Shown here in pieces: positions 9,667 to 20,951 of a stretch of 64,000 nucleotides of DNA (within the stretch, counting starts at the first letter, position 1; each line of letters begins with the position of its first letter). Source of the stretch: Thalassia testudinum (lineage: Eukaryota > Streptophyta > Magnoliopsida > Alismatales > Hydrocharitaceae); NCBI GenBank assembly GCA_037157565.1, contig JAZHRO010000063.1, positions 151,268,501-151,332,500 on the forward strand, written 5' to 3'. Made by a program: the position numbers and the translations under genes. The notes beneath the pieces are model-generated. The model saw only the letters and a program-made list of their open reading frames with translations, was not told the DNA's origin and ran no database searches.

Positions 9667-10200
9667 GATGAGGTGTGGCTCATCATAACTAAAATGCCCA
9701 AGTTAAGCTAGAAACTAGGTTAAGCACTATCAACCTAACACAAGAAATGGGTTAAATGTGGGTATTAAGGAAAATGACCTAAAACATCAATTCTATATTG
9801 AAAATGCACAATTAGCTAAATTTTGAGAGATTCAATACCTAAGTATGTAAATGAATGATCTGAATGTCAACTGAATACAATTTGAGCTTGAATGAACAAA
9901 GCAATGGTTGAATCATATTCTAATATTTTCAATTAACATGCCATAAAAAGTTCATTTCATTTTGAGTTCATTAGGACCTTGGAATCAGTGTTTTACATAT
10001 AGGTCCTTTATATAAATTTAAGCATTCACATTTCATGCATTTAAAAGTCGCAGAGACTTAGTTAAAAACTGTTAGGGATCTACTTGATATAAAAATCTAT
10101 CACTTATGGGTTTTCATGTAATTTTTCTACCGCTTCACATTTTTGGGCCTGACTATAAATTACCCAACACACCTACAGCTGCAGGTGTTCTTCACGAAGA
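9667..10200 (+). mobile_element. LTR fragment related to family A
   Basis: It starts TGATGAG-GTGTGG-CTCATCA, followed by sequence parallel to the LTR A start (AACTAAAATGCCCAAGTTAAGC against the A wording at 26746). Later phrases such as the GTGTTCTTCACG-AAGAACAC inverted repeat near 10186-10204 correspond to 27259-27290 of LTR A. Similarity fades after that, so the right end is approximate and it is probably truncated. No polypurine tract precedes it. Confidence 0.6.
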
Positions 10201-11339
10201 ACACGTCTCATGTTATCCGTTCATCTTCTCTTCCCAATCAAATTTCTTAGACCATCATCCTTCAATCAACAATCATTATGGGGTTATAGGTAACCCAGGT
10301 TCCAACCATCAAGGTTGGTGCACGATTGAATAGAAACAAAGGCATAAACAACATGAAAATCATTAGGTCATCTGGATATCTATCAAGGTTTAGCACATAG
10401 ACATAGTTCTTGGTCTCCCAAATAAGGTGGGTGGATGAGCTGAAGGTCCATCCCTTTTGTGCCTACCCATAACATCCCCTCCTATTTGCAGCCAATATTG
10501 AAATTATGGTTATTGAATTGAATTGTTGTATTACAACTTGATTCTTTAATTGGGTTAAGGTTGTATTAGATGTTTAACCCACTACTATGTTAGATATCGA
10601 TCCACTTGTATTATGAGTTTGTTACCTTTACAACACACATCAACATTATAAGTGAAGTCATAACACAAATTATCTTACATGTATTGCAAATAGTTTTTGA
10701 ATTGTAATTTATGTTTCTACTATACGTTGTAAGTAAATGCTTATGACGCATGTCATTCTTACATGTAATACAAGTTTTCTTTATTTAAGGAATGTTTAAC
10801 AATTTGGTGTACCTTTCTTTATCATGTTGCATGCTCATTTTCATTAAAATTAGAAGCTTATGAATATCAATGCTTTGCCATATTATAGCAAGCTCCATTA
10901 CACAAAGGATCTACAGAATTAGAATGTGCACTCTAGTGATTTTTTTTTAATGATAGTTAGTTCAATATCTAATGGTTCGCATTTGATTCTTTTCTTCTAT
11001 ATTCTGGGTATAATGCTCATAGGATCAATGTCTTTATTATATATATATCGGAAAAGTATCCATTGAATACTGTAATCATAAACATTCAAAAAAGCTCATC
11101 GTTGTGTCCATTAGATGATGTTTTTTATTGATGAAAATCACTATACATGTCAAAGGGTACTTTAGAAAACTAGCCTTTGTATATGGAATGTGCCCAATCA
11201 ATTATTATATTATTTCTGAAAAATATCAAAGCACATAAATGTCGAGTTGTGTTATGCCTCTATTCATAAACCGTATTTGAAATATAATTAATCAAATAGT
11301 ACATTATTATTGGAAAGTAGCCATATCGCATTAATGCTT
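10201..11339. other. AT-rich interval, nothing recognised
   Basis: This is AT-rich DNA with no long ORF, no recognisable transposon end and no RNA gene that I can identify. Confidence 0.6.
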
Positions 11340-12905
11340 CACTACAGGAAATAAGGGTTTTAACGACGATCGTACACCATTGCTTATACCCTAAAAACCA
11401 TCGCCATATATTGTTGCCATATGTTGTGTCACCGTTGATTTTCTACGATGGTTTTAATGTAGATGGCATCGCCATTTAATCGAACCCGAGCATCTTGGCT
11501 GGTGATATTTGGCGACGATTTTAGCATACCTATGGCGATGGTTTTATCACAATCGTTGTTAAGTAGTAATGGGAACAATTATAGAAACTATTGCCAACAA
11601 TAGAAATTGCGCACACGCATTTATAAAGGTGGGAAAGTACTAACCTATGGCAGTGATTTACTGACCTATAGCGACGATTTATTAGGGTTATAACTGTCAC
11701 TAATGTTGCGGGAGAGAATTTGAATGGCGTGGAATTTTATTTGTTGACAATGATTTTTTCATCTTTGGCAACGGTTCAAAAATTGTCACCAAACCCTAGC
11801 CTGTCACCAATTTCCAACGACGCAAAATGTATGACGAGGAATTTAGGATTTTAGCAACGATTGTCCTCTTTTAGGGATGGTTATTAAATTGTTATAATAT
11901 CAAAGTAGTAATGGTTTTGGAGATAACTGTCACTAAATGGGAGAATATTTAAAAAAGAAAATTTAGAATTACACTAAACATGGAAATGTATAAAAGATAC
12001 CTGTAAAACTGAAATAACCTACACATAAGAATGTACAAAAAAATACAATAAACATGTAAGAAATATATATATTTCGAAATAGTTATGTTTACAAATTACA
12101 AAATATACATGAAATTTGAAGAATATACACTATGCTGCGACACCTATACTGCCAGCTCCTGATCCACATATATGATCATCGTAGCCTAAACGTTACGGGA
12201 GGTGAAACGTCAAATGCTCAGGTCTACTCCCTTGCAAATATGACATCAGGTCACTCCACTGCTTGCTCTGCTGCTCCAATAACTTGTCCTGATGCTCCAT
12301 TTTGCAAGTGACCTCCTCTAACATGGAGTTCATGTCCTCAAGCCTCTTCTCCCTCTATTGCTCGCGATGATCCCTCTCCTCTTCGCGACGTTCCATCGTC
12401 TCTATCTTCTGTAGGTGCTTCACTTGGGATGTCGACGACGACAATCTTAACCTCCCATACCAGGAGGAGATGGTTGCACTCCTCCCTGTGCTACGAATGA
12501 AACCTTCGTACTTTAGAGGCACCATAGTCCTGAATGCCTCCTCTGGTATCATAGCAAGCTGCGCAACGGTCACTATTGTCCTTGTTTTCTTGGCTTGCTC
12601 TTGTATGATGGGATGTTTTAATAATAAATAATTTATTTATTTTTTTATGAATTATAAATATTAACCATATAAATATTAATTTACCTCAAGACTTGGATCT
12701 CTCCAATGATCGTAACACTCTCTTCAGATGTTAAGTGCAATCAAAGGAGGCACGTTCCTCAATGCCTCATGCTCCCTATTGTTATAAAACTGAAATATTT
12801 ATTAAAATTATTAACACATATTCATAGAAATGATATTTGAATTCTTCATTATAAGAAATAAAGAATTTTCTTACCTTACTCTTCATCTCCTCTCTTCATC
12901 CACAA
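11340..12905. mobile_element. CACTA (En/Spm) transposon remnant, one end
   Basis: It begins CACTACAGGAAATAAGGG, the terminal inverted repeat type of plant CACTA elements. From 11340 to about 11960 come many imperfect subterminal repeats of a GGCGACGATTTT kind (for example 11511, 11539, 11670, 11770, 11860). A broken spliced gene on the minus strand follows. The element is cut at ~12905 by the 5' LTR of B, and its other end is not in the window, though 63163-63238 may be its continuation. Confidence 0.7.
12193..12905 (-). pseudogene. CACTA-borne transposase-like gene, 3' exons, broken
   Basis: Three minus-strand exon pieces can be read: 12905-12875, 12789-12685 and 12597-12193. They are joined by introns with GT donors (12874-12873, 12684-12683) and AG acceptors, and the exon 2/3 junction keeps frame. 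The last exon encodes a basic segment, then a long charged coiled coil (from about 12430, with the stretch LEEVTCKMEHQDKLLEQQ), ending at TAA 12195-12193. In-frame stops occur at 12357-12355 and once in the middle exon. A C-terminal coiled coil behind a basic region fits the plant Ptta/En-Spm Transposase_24 type, but the match is by pattern only. The 5' exons were separated by element B. Confidence 0.5.
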
Positions 12906-14550
12906 TGTATGTGAACACCATCATGAGCCCTAACTAGCTCATTTTGACCCATAAAAGAGAACAAAGGCTCCTACATAGTCAACTGGAGGTCCTAATTCAA
13001 TGAATAATCATTTTGAGAGAAAAGTAAAAAATAAAGGGTAAAACTGTAATTTTACCATTGTAGTATAACAACAGGTTTTCTCAAGGGCTAAACATAGTTC
13101 AAATGGTCTTAACAAGATAAAAAGTGGATTGGTTCAAATAGAAAAGGGTTCGTGTGAATTCTAGGAATTAAATGACTTCTTGTAACCCTAAAATAGACCC
13201 GCTTGATTAAACAAGGTTCTGGTCAGGATAAAATTCACCTAAATCCTCTAAAAATCATATAAAAATATTCTCTAGGGTTTAGAACATTCAATTTGGCCAT
13301 TGGAACCTATTTTGACCTAAAATGGGGTCTCAGACAAATATCTGCCCTAAATTGGATTTTTGCATAAATTACCTAGTCAAACATGGTCAAACCCAAAATC
13401 CAACCTCACCATTGGATTCCTTAGGTCAAAATTAGGTTTGTACCAAAATTTGGACCGAAGGGGAATTCATCTTGACCCACCTTAAAAATAGGTCCAATCC
13501 AATTACATTTCTACCCCTAGATTTCAAAAACCCTTACAATTGACCCCCTATCTTCTTCTTTGTTCTTTGCAATTAGGTCCCTCCACCATTATAGCAGAGG
13601 AAATCCTACTCTGGCAAGCTTGAAAGGGTGATTTCTCCCTCATCTCTTAGAGAATCCCCTTCAAAATTGAAAGGGAGATTCTTTGAGAAATCTCCTCTAG
13701 TGTGAACCCAATTAGAAGCCCTATTTTGTATCCAATCTCCCATGCGAACACATGAGAGATTTGGGTTTCTCTCGAGTTTCCTCTGCCGGCAAACTTTTCA
13801 TGCTTGGAAGCTTGGCCTCAAAGCACAAACCCGACCTCCAGGGCCTATTTAAGAGACCCCAAATCGCCCCTCATCTCCTAAGCTTGAATTCAACCGGAGA
13901 AACCCCTCAATTTCATCTCTCCTTCTCTAGCCGATCTACTCATCAAGTTTCGGCGACTTCTCCCACTATCCCTCGTCACCTAGCCACAATACAGGTGGCA
14001 GGTTCCTCTTCGTCTCGCTCGTCTGCGTCGCGCCGCACCTGCCAGTGCTCCTGCCTCCCCTTCATCCTTTCTGACCTCCCTCACTGAGAACCTTCATCTC
14101 CGACGTCGGTGATACGAGTCAGATGCCATCCCTACCTCCCTCCTTGTCCATTCACTCCCAGATAAGTTCTCTCACCCTCTACTCTATTTTCCCCTTCTTT
14201 ATTCCCTTGAACGACCACTGCTGCACTCCACCACCATCATCCTCTTCACCTCCGGCCACCACTTCGGCGAGTTCGCTCCACCTCCACAGACCACCTCCCT
14301 CCTCGCCGACCGGTCCATAAGCACCCTCCACCTCACTAATCATAACCCCCTACTCAACACTCCACCACTCTCCCACAAGCACCCTCGAACACACCCCCAC
14401 ACACGGCCGCAGTGTGCCCTAGACAAGCTACATCAGGCAGTCCCACACCATGCCAACCACCTCTGCATGTTTGCCACACCTTGGCGAAGCTCCCTGAGCT
14501 TTTTAATGTGACCACGAGGATGTGTGTGTGATTTTAGGTCCAGGGGTTTG

Positions 14551-16694
14551 TGACGGAAAGCCTTTTTCGCACATTTGAAAGTCGTCGAAAATCGTAGTAT
14601 AGTCGTGCAAAAACATTCGTTAAAAATATTATTTTGTAAAATAACGAGACTTGAGTCCCGGTCGTTCGTCTCTGGGAGGCGTGTTTCTATTTTTGAAATC
14701 GATCTTAAAGCCACTCTACTTAGTATTCTGGAGCGCAATATATAGGCGATTAAAGAACAGGCACTTAAATCACACAAATAAAATAATCATTCAGCTCATG
14801 GTGATTTCGAACACATAAAGAGATATATATATATAAATGCATTTTCATTCATTCATTGGGGGAGAGTTGTTTGTACAGGAAATCTAGAGGAAAGCTTATA
14901 CAGGAATGCTTGAAATTAAACCTAGATACTAGAAAACGATTGCATACAAGAATCGACGGGGGGATTTCGCATGCATCATTGGGGGAGAAATAAGACTACG
15001 CTACTAAGCAGTAAATAAAAGCAGTAAATATACGAAGAGCATAATCTAAATCTAGCAGAATGGAAGGGCATTCAGGGGTGGTCCCCGATGGCCTTTGAGT
15101 GGTTGAGAGAAGAAGGAGGGGCGGCCAATGGAACTTAGGCCGGCCCTTGGAGAGAGGTTGGGGAGCTGATCCAGCTTCCTGGCGTGGAGATGGTGGCCTC
15201 CATGGTGGTGCTCAACTTGTGGAGGTGGAGTGGAGATGGAAGTGGCTAGCCTAAGTGGAATGGATGACAAGGAAATGAATGGGTGCCAATGGCCACCCAT
15301 GGGGTCTTTTTATAGACCCAATGGAAGCTCTCTAGAGAATTATGGAATTCTCTAGAGAGGCCTTTGGTGGGAGCTCGTGGGAGAGTGAGGGAGAGAGGGT
15401 GGATGGTGGTTTTTAGATCCACCAAATGTGGATCTAAAAATTGAATGGCTCTTGGTTGCTATTTTTGGCAACCGAGGCAACCACACATGGTAGAGAGTTC
15501 TAGAGAGCTCTAGGCTAGATATTTTCGTGTGGATGGTGTGTGTGGGTGTGTGTGGGTCAAAACTTAGGTGGCTAGGTTGATTAGGTTGGGTTCTAGTGGG
15601 TTTAGGTCAAGGTAGGTCTCAAATTAGGGTTATAAACCCTAATTCACTAAGGGAAAGTGCAATTAAACTTAATACAAGTTTAATTGGGTGTGTGGGAACT
15701 TAATTGAGAGTAAAACAACTCAATTAATTAATGTCTAGGTCAATTGGACTCTCACTGAGTCCAATTGGACAGTGTGTGCTGAGATCAGGGCTCAATTGGA
15801 CTCAATGAGTCCAATTGAATAGGCTGATGGAATTGACTAAGATCCAGGTCAATTAGGTTTAGTGAGGACCTAATTAGGTCCTTGGGGAGGTCTAGAGGTG
15901 ATGTACTAGGGTTAGGGCACCTTAATTTAGGTTCCTATGGGGTTGGAATTGGGTTTAGGGACCTAGAGATCCAAGATCAAGGCTTAAATCTCAAAACAGG
16001 AATTGGAGAGCAGTATCAGACGTCTAATTATAGAATCAGACGTCTTATACTCAAAAATCAAAAGTCCAGACTTGTTGTCTGGACGTCCAATTAGAGTCAG
16101 GAAGGGTTTCGGTTCTGTTTTGGGTATTCTACAGAAATTGGACGTTTGACAAAGTGTCTGGACGTCCAATAACACTGCAGAAGTGGGTTTGAAGTGTGCG
16201 GGAGTTGGCTAAGGGTCCTGGACGTGTTAAAACTTATCTGGACATCCAGAGAAGGGCTGGAACTAGGGTTTTAGGGCTTCCTAGGGTGTTGTGACCTAAT
16301 CTAAGGGTGGCTAAGGCTTGGGGAAGTCTCTAGGCTATCCTAGGGCTAGGATGGACCTAAGATCTTCATATTTTACTGCTTTATTTCTACTTAATAGAAT
16401 AGAAAACCTTTAACCCCCTTACATTATTATTCCTACATCTAAACTAGGCCTTCTGCTCCAGCTCTGCTACAACTCCTGTTATTCCTGATCCAGCTTCAGA
16501 TCCAGCTCCTGATCAGCTTATTCCCTGCAATCGACATAATGCACTTAATCAGCACATTATAACATTATTTTATGCATAGCTAAAGGAAAGCAGTAAAGAT
16601 GCAAATAATGCGTATGCATGCATGAATAACCCTAACTTATGCTAAGTCTTAGCTTAATTTAGGTCAATTAAGACCTATGATTGCTGCGCAATCA
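14551..16694 (-). mobile_element. Solo LTR E, 2144 bp, minus strand, inside the B 5' LTR
   Basis: The insert begins TGACGG and ends GCAATCA, flanked by GTTTG (14546-14550) and GTTTA (16695-16699), a 5-bp target duplication with one change. The uninterrupted site is seen in the B 3' LTR at 62056-62060. Minus orientation is inferred because the U5 motif (14660-14680) and the TGACG end lie on the left, as in LTR D. It carries several GACGTC palindromes (16018-16260). No internal region is present, so it is a solo LTR left by LTR-LTR recombination. Confidence 0.88.
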
Positions 16695-16894
16695 GTTTAC
16701 CGCCATTGATGCACAGCGGGAAGCTTGCTTGCAAGCTTCTCCAAGCCGTGCCCGCTTCAGGATCCAGTCCCTGGCTGCGCAGGGTATTCTTGCAAACATC
16801 TCCAGGTGGCCAATTGAAGGCAAGAGCCATCCCCATAGCTGCAATCGAGTGACGCCTCTCTGTTGCAGGCGCGCGTGAAAGAGGCTGGAAGATA

Positions 16895-16937
16895 GTCCCA
16901 CCTTGGAAACATCTGGAGCGCCAAAGCCACATAAAAG
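16895..16937 (+). promoter_or_regulatory. snRNA-type upstream element plus TATA-like site in LTR B
   Basis: GTCCCACCTTG (16895-16905) matches 9 of 11 bases of the plant snRNA upstream sequence element RTCCCACATCG. The TATA-like CATAAAAG is at 16930-16937, about 25 bases later. The 3' LTR has GTCCCACCTCG at 62256-62266 with the same spacing. Confidence 0.5.
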
Positions 16938-17799
16938 GAATTTTTGCATAGGGCTTATCGCCTCCAACTCACGGTTTGAGGTTCCCTCTCACCCGACTTG
17001 ATGCCTTATCTGCAACCACCCCCCGCAGACTTGGTGATCCGACCCGACCCAGCACACCTCGCCCGCCACCGCACGCTGGTGGGCCTGGCCTCGGGTGCAT
17101 ACTCAACCCGATTACTCGAGAAGTGGCTCTGGGAGAGCGAACCTAAGAAAGAAAGGAGAGAAGAGAGCTTGCATGGGTAGGGGTAGGTTTTGCTTTGCAG
17201 AGGAACGAGAAGACAAGGCCAAAGAGGAAGCTAAGGGCTGCAGCAGAGAGAAGAAGGAAAAGGCTAAGGAAGAAGAAGAAGGAGCTGAAGGAAAGAGCAA
17301 GGAAGGCAGAGAAAGAAAGATAAGGAAGGAACTGAAGGAAGAAGTAGCTGAAGGCAACCGAGACAAAGAAGAAGGCAGAGGAAGAGAAAGGCTAAGGTAA
17401 GGAATCAGAAGAAGATAAAGAAGAAGAGAAAAAAGAAGATTGAAAGCAGCTGCCAGAGATAGAGAAAAGGAGAAGAAGAAGAGTCAAGCACTACAACATC
17501 CACATTTTAATGCATCTGATTCACAAATCAGACATCCAATTTTGTGTTTATTCACATACATTGATTTTTTAATATTTTGTGGTTACATTTATTCCTATCT
17601 TATTATAACATTGATCTTATTGCATATTATGTTATTTCAAATTCTCAAGTTTTGATCTTGATTTTAAAACCCTAATTTGCTCCTTGTGTTCGACCTCGTA
17701 CTTTCAAATTCGAGTAATAAATTATATTTATTTTGAACGCTTTTTCGACTGTACTGCAACTCGACTTTTTAAAACTCTATCAAACATCTACAAACATTT

Positions 17800-17817
17800 T
17801 GGCACTGTTTCCGGTGA
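17800..17817 (+). other. Decayed primer binding site of element B
   Basis: TGGCACTGTTTCCGGTGA matches the tRNA-Asp primer site at 14 of 18 positions and starts three bases after the LTR end. The four differences are consistent with age. Confidence 0.8.
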
Positions 17818-18907
17818 GCAATGGGCGATTTAGAAATCCGGATTACTTTCTGATTTGGTACTAACTTGATAAATCCCTTTGTTATGATTATTTCAGGGGA
17901 GAAGATTCAAAGGAAGACGACTGCACATCAAACACGCCTGTGGCAGATAATTTCTGATTAATCTCTTTCTCTTAAGCCCCTCATTCTAAAAAGGAAAGAA
18001 AAAACAAGATAAAATCAATTAGGGCTACCTGCTTTCCATCTCTAGCTAATTCACCAAAGTTGCCTGATTTGATTTCAACATCAAATACTGATTTGTGCAC
18101 CCATTTAAGGTAACTATGGCTACCACCTTCTTGATTAAGCCTTAGATACCATATTTTGGTAAACTAAATTGGACCAAGATTAGAGCCAAACTAAGGACTT
18201 CAATTTAGGGTTTTAGAGACACTTTCATAAGCAAGAATCAACTCTCCAAAAAGAGGTGTGCTTAAGCCTTGGTTGAAGAGACTTATTCAAGAAAACCCTA
18301 AAAATTCAAGCTCTTAATCTCACTTGAATCCTAAAAGAAAGGACCTAAAACTCCTTGAAGGACAAATAGGTGAAGTTGACCCCCTTGATTGAGTCAACCA
18401 ACCTTGAAATTAGGTCACTTTTGCACTCAATACATCTAAAGTTCAAGTGAAATCTTAAGCACCTTTGCTCTTAAATAAAACTGGTAGACTTAAGAGGTCA
18501 AAGTCCCCATTCTGGTCTACTTGGAACATCAGTGACAAGAGAGGTTGGGTGGGGGAAACCTTGTAACTCGTGGGGATGCTCTACCATGTAGGGGTCTTTG
18601 CGGAACTCTCCATCTCTGGCTACCCAAGTATTTCTCAGGTGGACGGCTTTCTGACTAAGGGGTATCATCTGCCCCGAACCTCTATAGTCATCCAAATTTT
18701 GGGGTGCTTGATTGCGTCCGGCACATTCTACTCTTGTCCAAACCATCGACGCATGCTCGGTAGGAAGTCCTTGAGACCATCTTGAGACCTCCTTTAGTGA
18801 TTCACTCCCGCCGAGGCCAGGCCTCGACGTCCGTGTTTGTGTAGCAACCCCACCACATAGACATCTCCTCTAATTCATCAAAACTGAATTGTCCTTCTTC
18901 CATCATC
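17818..18907 (+). other. Leader of element B
   Basis: About 1.1 kb of noncoding sequence lies between the primer site and gag, a length similar to the leaders of elements A and D. It has no ORF with a family match. A GC-rich inverted phrase, GAGGCCAGGCCTC, is at 18814-18826, shortly before gag. Confidence 0.7.
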
Positions 18908-20951
18908 ATGGCACAACCAGTAGAAGAGGAGAATAACCTTGAGAACCAACTCCAGCGCCTTAATAATTTATTTCAAGCCTTTGTAAACCTGCCGCAGCGT
19001 CCTATAATGCGAGATCACTATAATCCCACTGCAGTGGCAATCGAACCTCGAGCCCAAATCCTGGATGGAGGTCTTGATTTTGAACTCAAGCCCAACATGA
19101 TTCATGCTATTCCCAAGTTTCATGGGTTTAATTATGAGGATCCCTTCCAGCACATCAAACAACTTAAACATCTGGCCCAGACCTTCGGGTCAGATGTCCA
19201 AAATCAAGATATTCTTCTCATGAAGATATTCTCTTTCTCTCTCATGGGCAAAGCAGCTCATTGGTATTAGACTCAAACGCATCCAATCAACACATGGGTT
19301 GAGCTACAACCCAGGTTTCTAAAAAAGTTCTTCCCAGTTGGTCGGACGAACGCCTTACGACACCAGATCACACACTTCACCCAGCAATCTGGAGAACCCC
19401 TTCATGAAGCATGGGACCATTTCCTGGATCTCAAGCGAAAGTGCCCCCATCACGGAGTTCCTAAATGGAACAAGTCCAGTCTTTCTACCAGGGACTCCGT
19501 AAAGATATTCGCTTATTTATCAATGCAACCTGCGGAGGAAATATCATGGGTCAACACGAAGACACTGTGTGGGAGATTCTTGGGAATATGTGTGAGAACT
19601 TAATCAATAATGACTCCATAGGCTTATTCGACCGAACGGATGCCTACACATCAACGAATCCAAGGGGAGCACATGAGACGTAGGGCCTATCCGCATCCGT
19701 CGACTTGGAATTGATGGCCAGTTGGTTGGACAAGGTCTCTATCATTGAGAAGAAGGTGGACGAGCTAACTCGACATCTGCAGTGAGCCACCTCTGCGCAA
19801 AACCCGTTTGCACAGCTGCCTTCTGGGAGGGAAGCTGTGCATAACATCTATCATCGATCTTCTTAGGGGATGGACCCGTATCCACCCCTGTCTGACTCTA
19901 GGACTGGAGGGAACTCCGATCCGACCTACTCTAGTTGGGGGAACTCTGAACCCTCGTACTCTGACTTTCCTAAGGTTCCTCAGACCTGCGAGGACCTCAA
20001 CGCCATCCAAATGACCCATTCTCTAATACCTATAACTCTGGATGGCAGAATCATCCCAATTTCCTGTGGGCGGGAAATAATCAGAATCAAAGACCACCAT
20101 ATCAACCCCGTCCACAAGCTCCTCGTCCATATCAACTGCCTTAGCCTTGACCCAACCCTACCTATCAATCTGGGCCAATGCAAACAGATCAAATGACTCT
20201 TATCTTTCAGACTCTGGCTGACATTCAGAAGATGAATGCGGCTATGCAAAAATAGCACAAGGACGAGATCACAGAGGTTTGCAATCAGCTCGCCCAGATG
20301 GCAAATTCCCACCAACCTAGCACACTCCCTTCACAACCTCTGCCAAATCCGAATAACGTGCCGAACCAAAGGTGCGTTATGAACCCAAATCTAGGCCAAG
20401 CCCACATGATTTATCAAGCCCCTTCTGTTCCATCACCTGACGGGATGGAAGCTTCGACATCGTATGCGGGATTTCAGCAGCAACCACCTATTTTACCAAC
20501 TCCGAACCAAAACCAGGCAAGACTGAATTCTGTTACAACCCGTAGTGGTAAAGCAACACAAGACCCACCTTATCCAATTTACTTTCATCTTGGCAGTAAC
20601 CTAAGCCCTAGGATAGTTATCCAGGATACCCCAGTCCCTAATCAAGAACCTGGATCTATTCTAGAGGAACCATCCAAGGTTCCATTTCTCGAGGCCTTAA
20701 CCAAGGGAAAGAGGACAAATAAACCCATGGCTCCTGAGGAGGATCTGGTCAAGCTCTTTGAATAGGTCCATATAAACATCCCGTTGATGGATGCAATCTG
20801 CCACATATCGGCTTACGCATGATTTCTAAAAGACGTGTGTACACCTAAGCGTAAGCCGTGAACCAAAAGCAGGAGTCCAATCGTATTGTCAGAGATAACC
20901 CGCTCTGTAATTTTGAGCAAACTCCCACCTAAGGCAAAAGACCTAGGTACT
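18908..20951 (+). pseudogene. gag: gag of element B (Athila-type), broken
   Basis: The ATG at 18908 opens a frame whose first 120 codons carry the start of the gag core (the IPKFHGFNYEDPFQHI region near 19109). A TAG at 19268-19270 follows a WY codon pair. The core continues past it (KKFFPVGRTNALR near 19326, KCPHHGVP near 19439), then shifts frame near 19465 into the segment 19465-19683 (FYQGLRKDIRLFINATCGG). Further stops and shifts lie at 19681, 19783, 19867 and about 20010. The tail 20298-20765 is open and Gln/Pro-rich, and ends in the sequence that normally leads into protease (the KPMAPEEDLVKLFE region). The frame stops at 20763-20765, and gag-pol wording continues with two more stops to the solo LTR C insertion at 20952. 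Gag would form the virus-like particle. Confidence 0.85.
20947..20951. other. Target duplication, left of solo LTR C
   Basis: GTACT here is repeated exactly at 23613-23617, marking the insertion point in element B. Confidence 0.9.

Larger units (their letters stand above)
12906..17796 (+). repeat. 5' LTR of element B (interrupted by solo LTR E)
   Basis: It aligns throughout with 60418-63162, from AACACCATCATGAGCCC to the ACAAACA end. The interruption is at 14551-16699. The exact 5' base is uncertain (12906 or 12912). Promoter-like sites are an snRNA-type GTCCCACCTTG at 16895-16905 and CATAAAAG at 16930-16937. A purine-rich AAG/GAA tract covers 17140-17480, and the U5 motif is at 17679-17698. 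ORFs such as 13752-14087 and 17095-17400 are LTR low-complexity readings, not genes. Confidence 0.88.

Noticed and set aside
12906..12911. Target duplication for element B
   Set aside because: GTATG on the left against GTACC on the right matches only three of five bases, and the exact LTR start is uncertain.
17095..17400. Lys/Glu-rich ORFs in LTRs B and C (also 23094-23365, 62405-62719)
   Set aside because: They are translations of purine-rich low-complexity LTR sequence, open in several frames at once.
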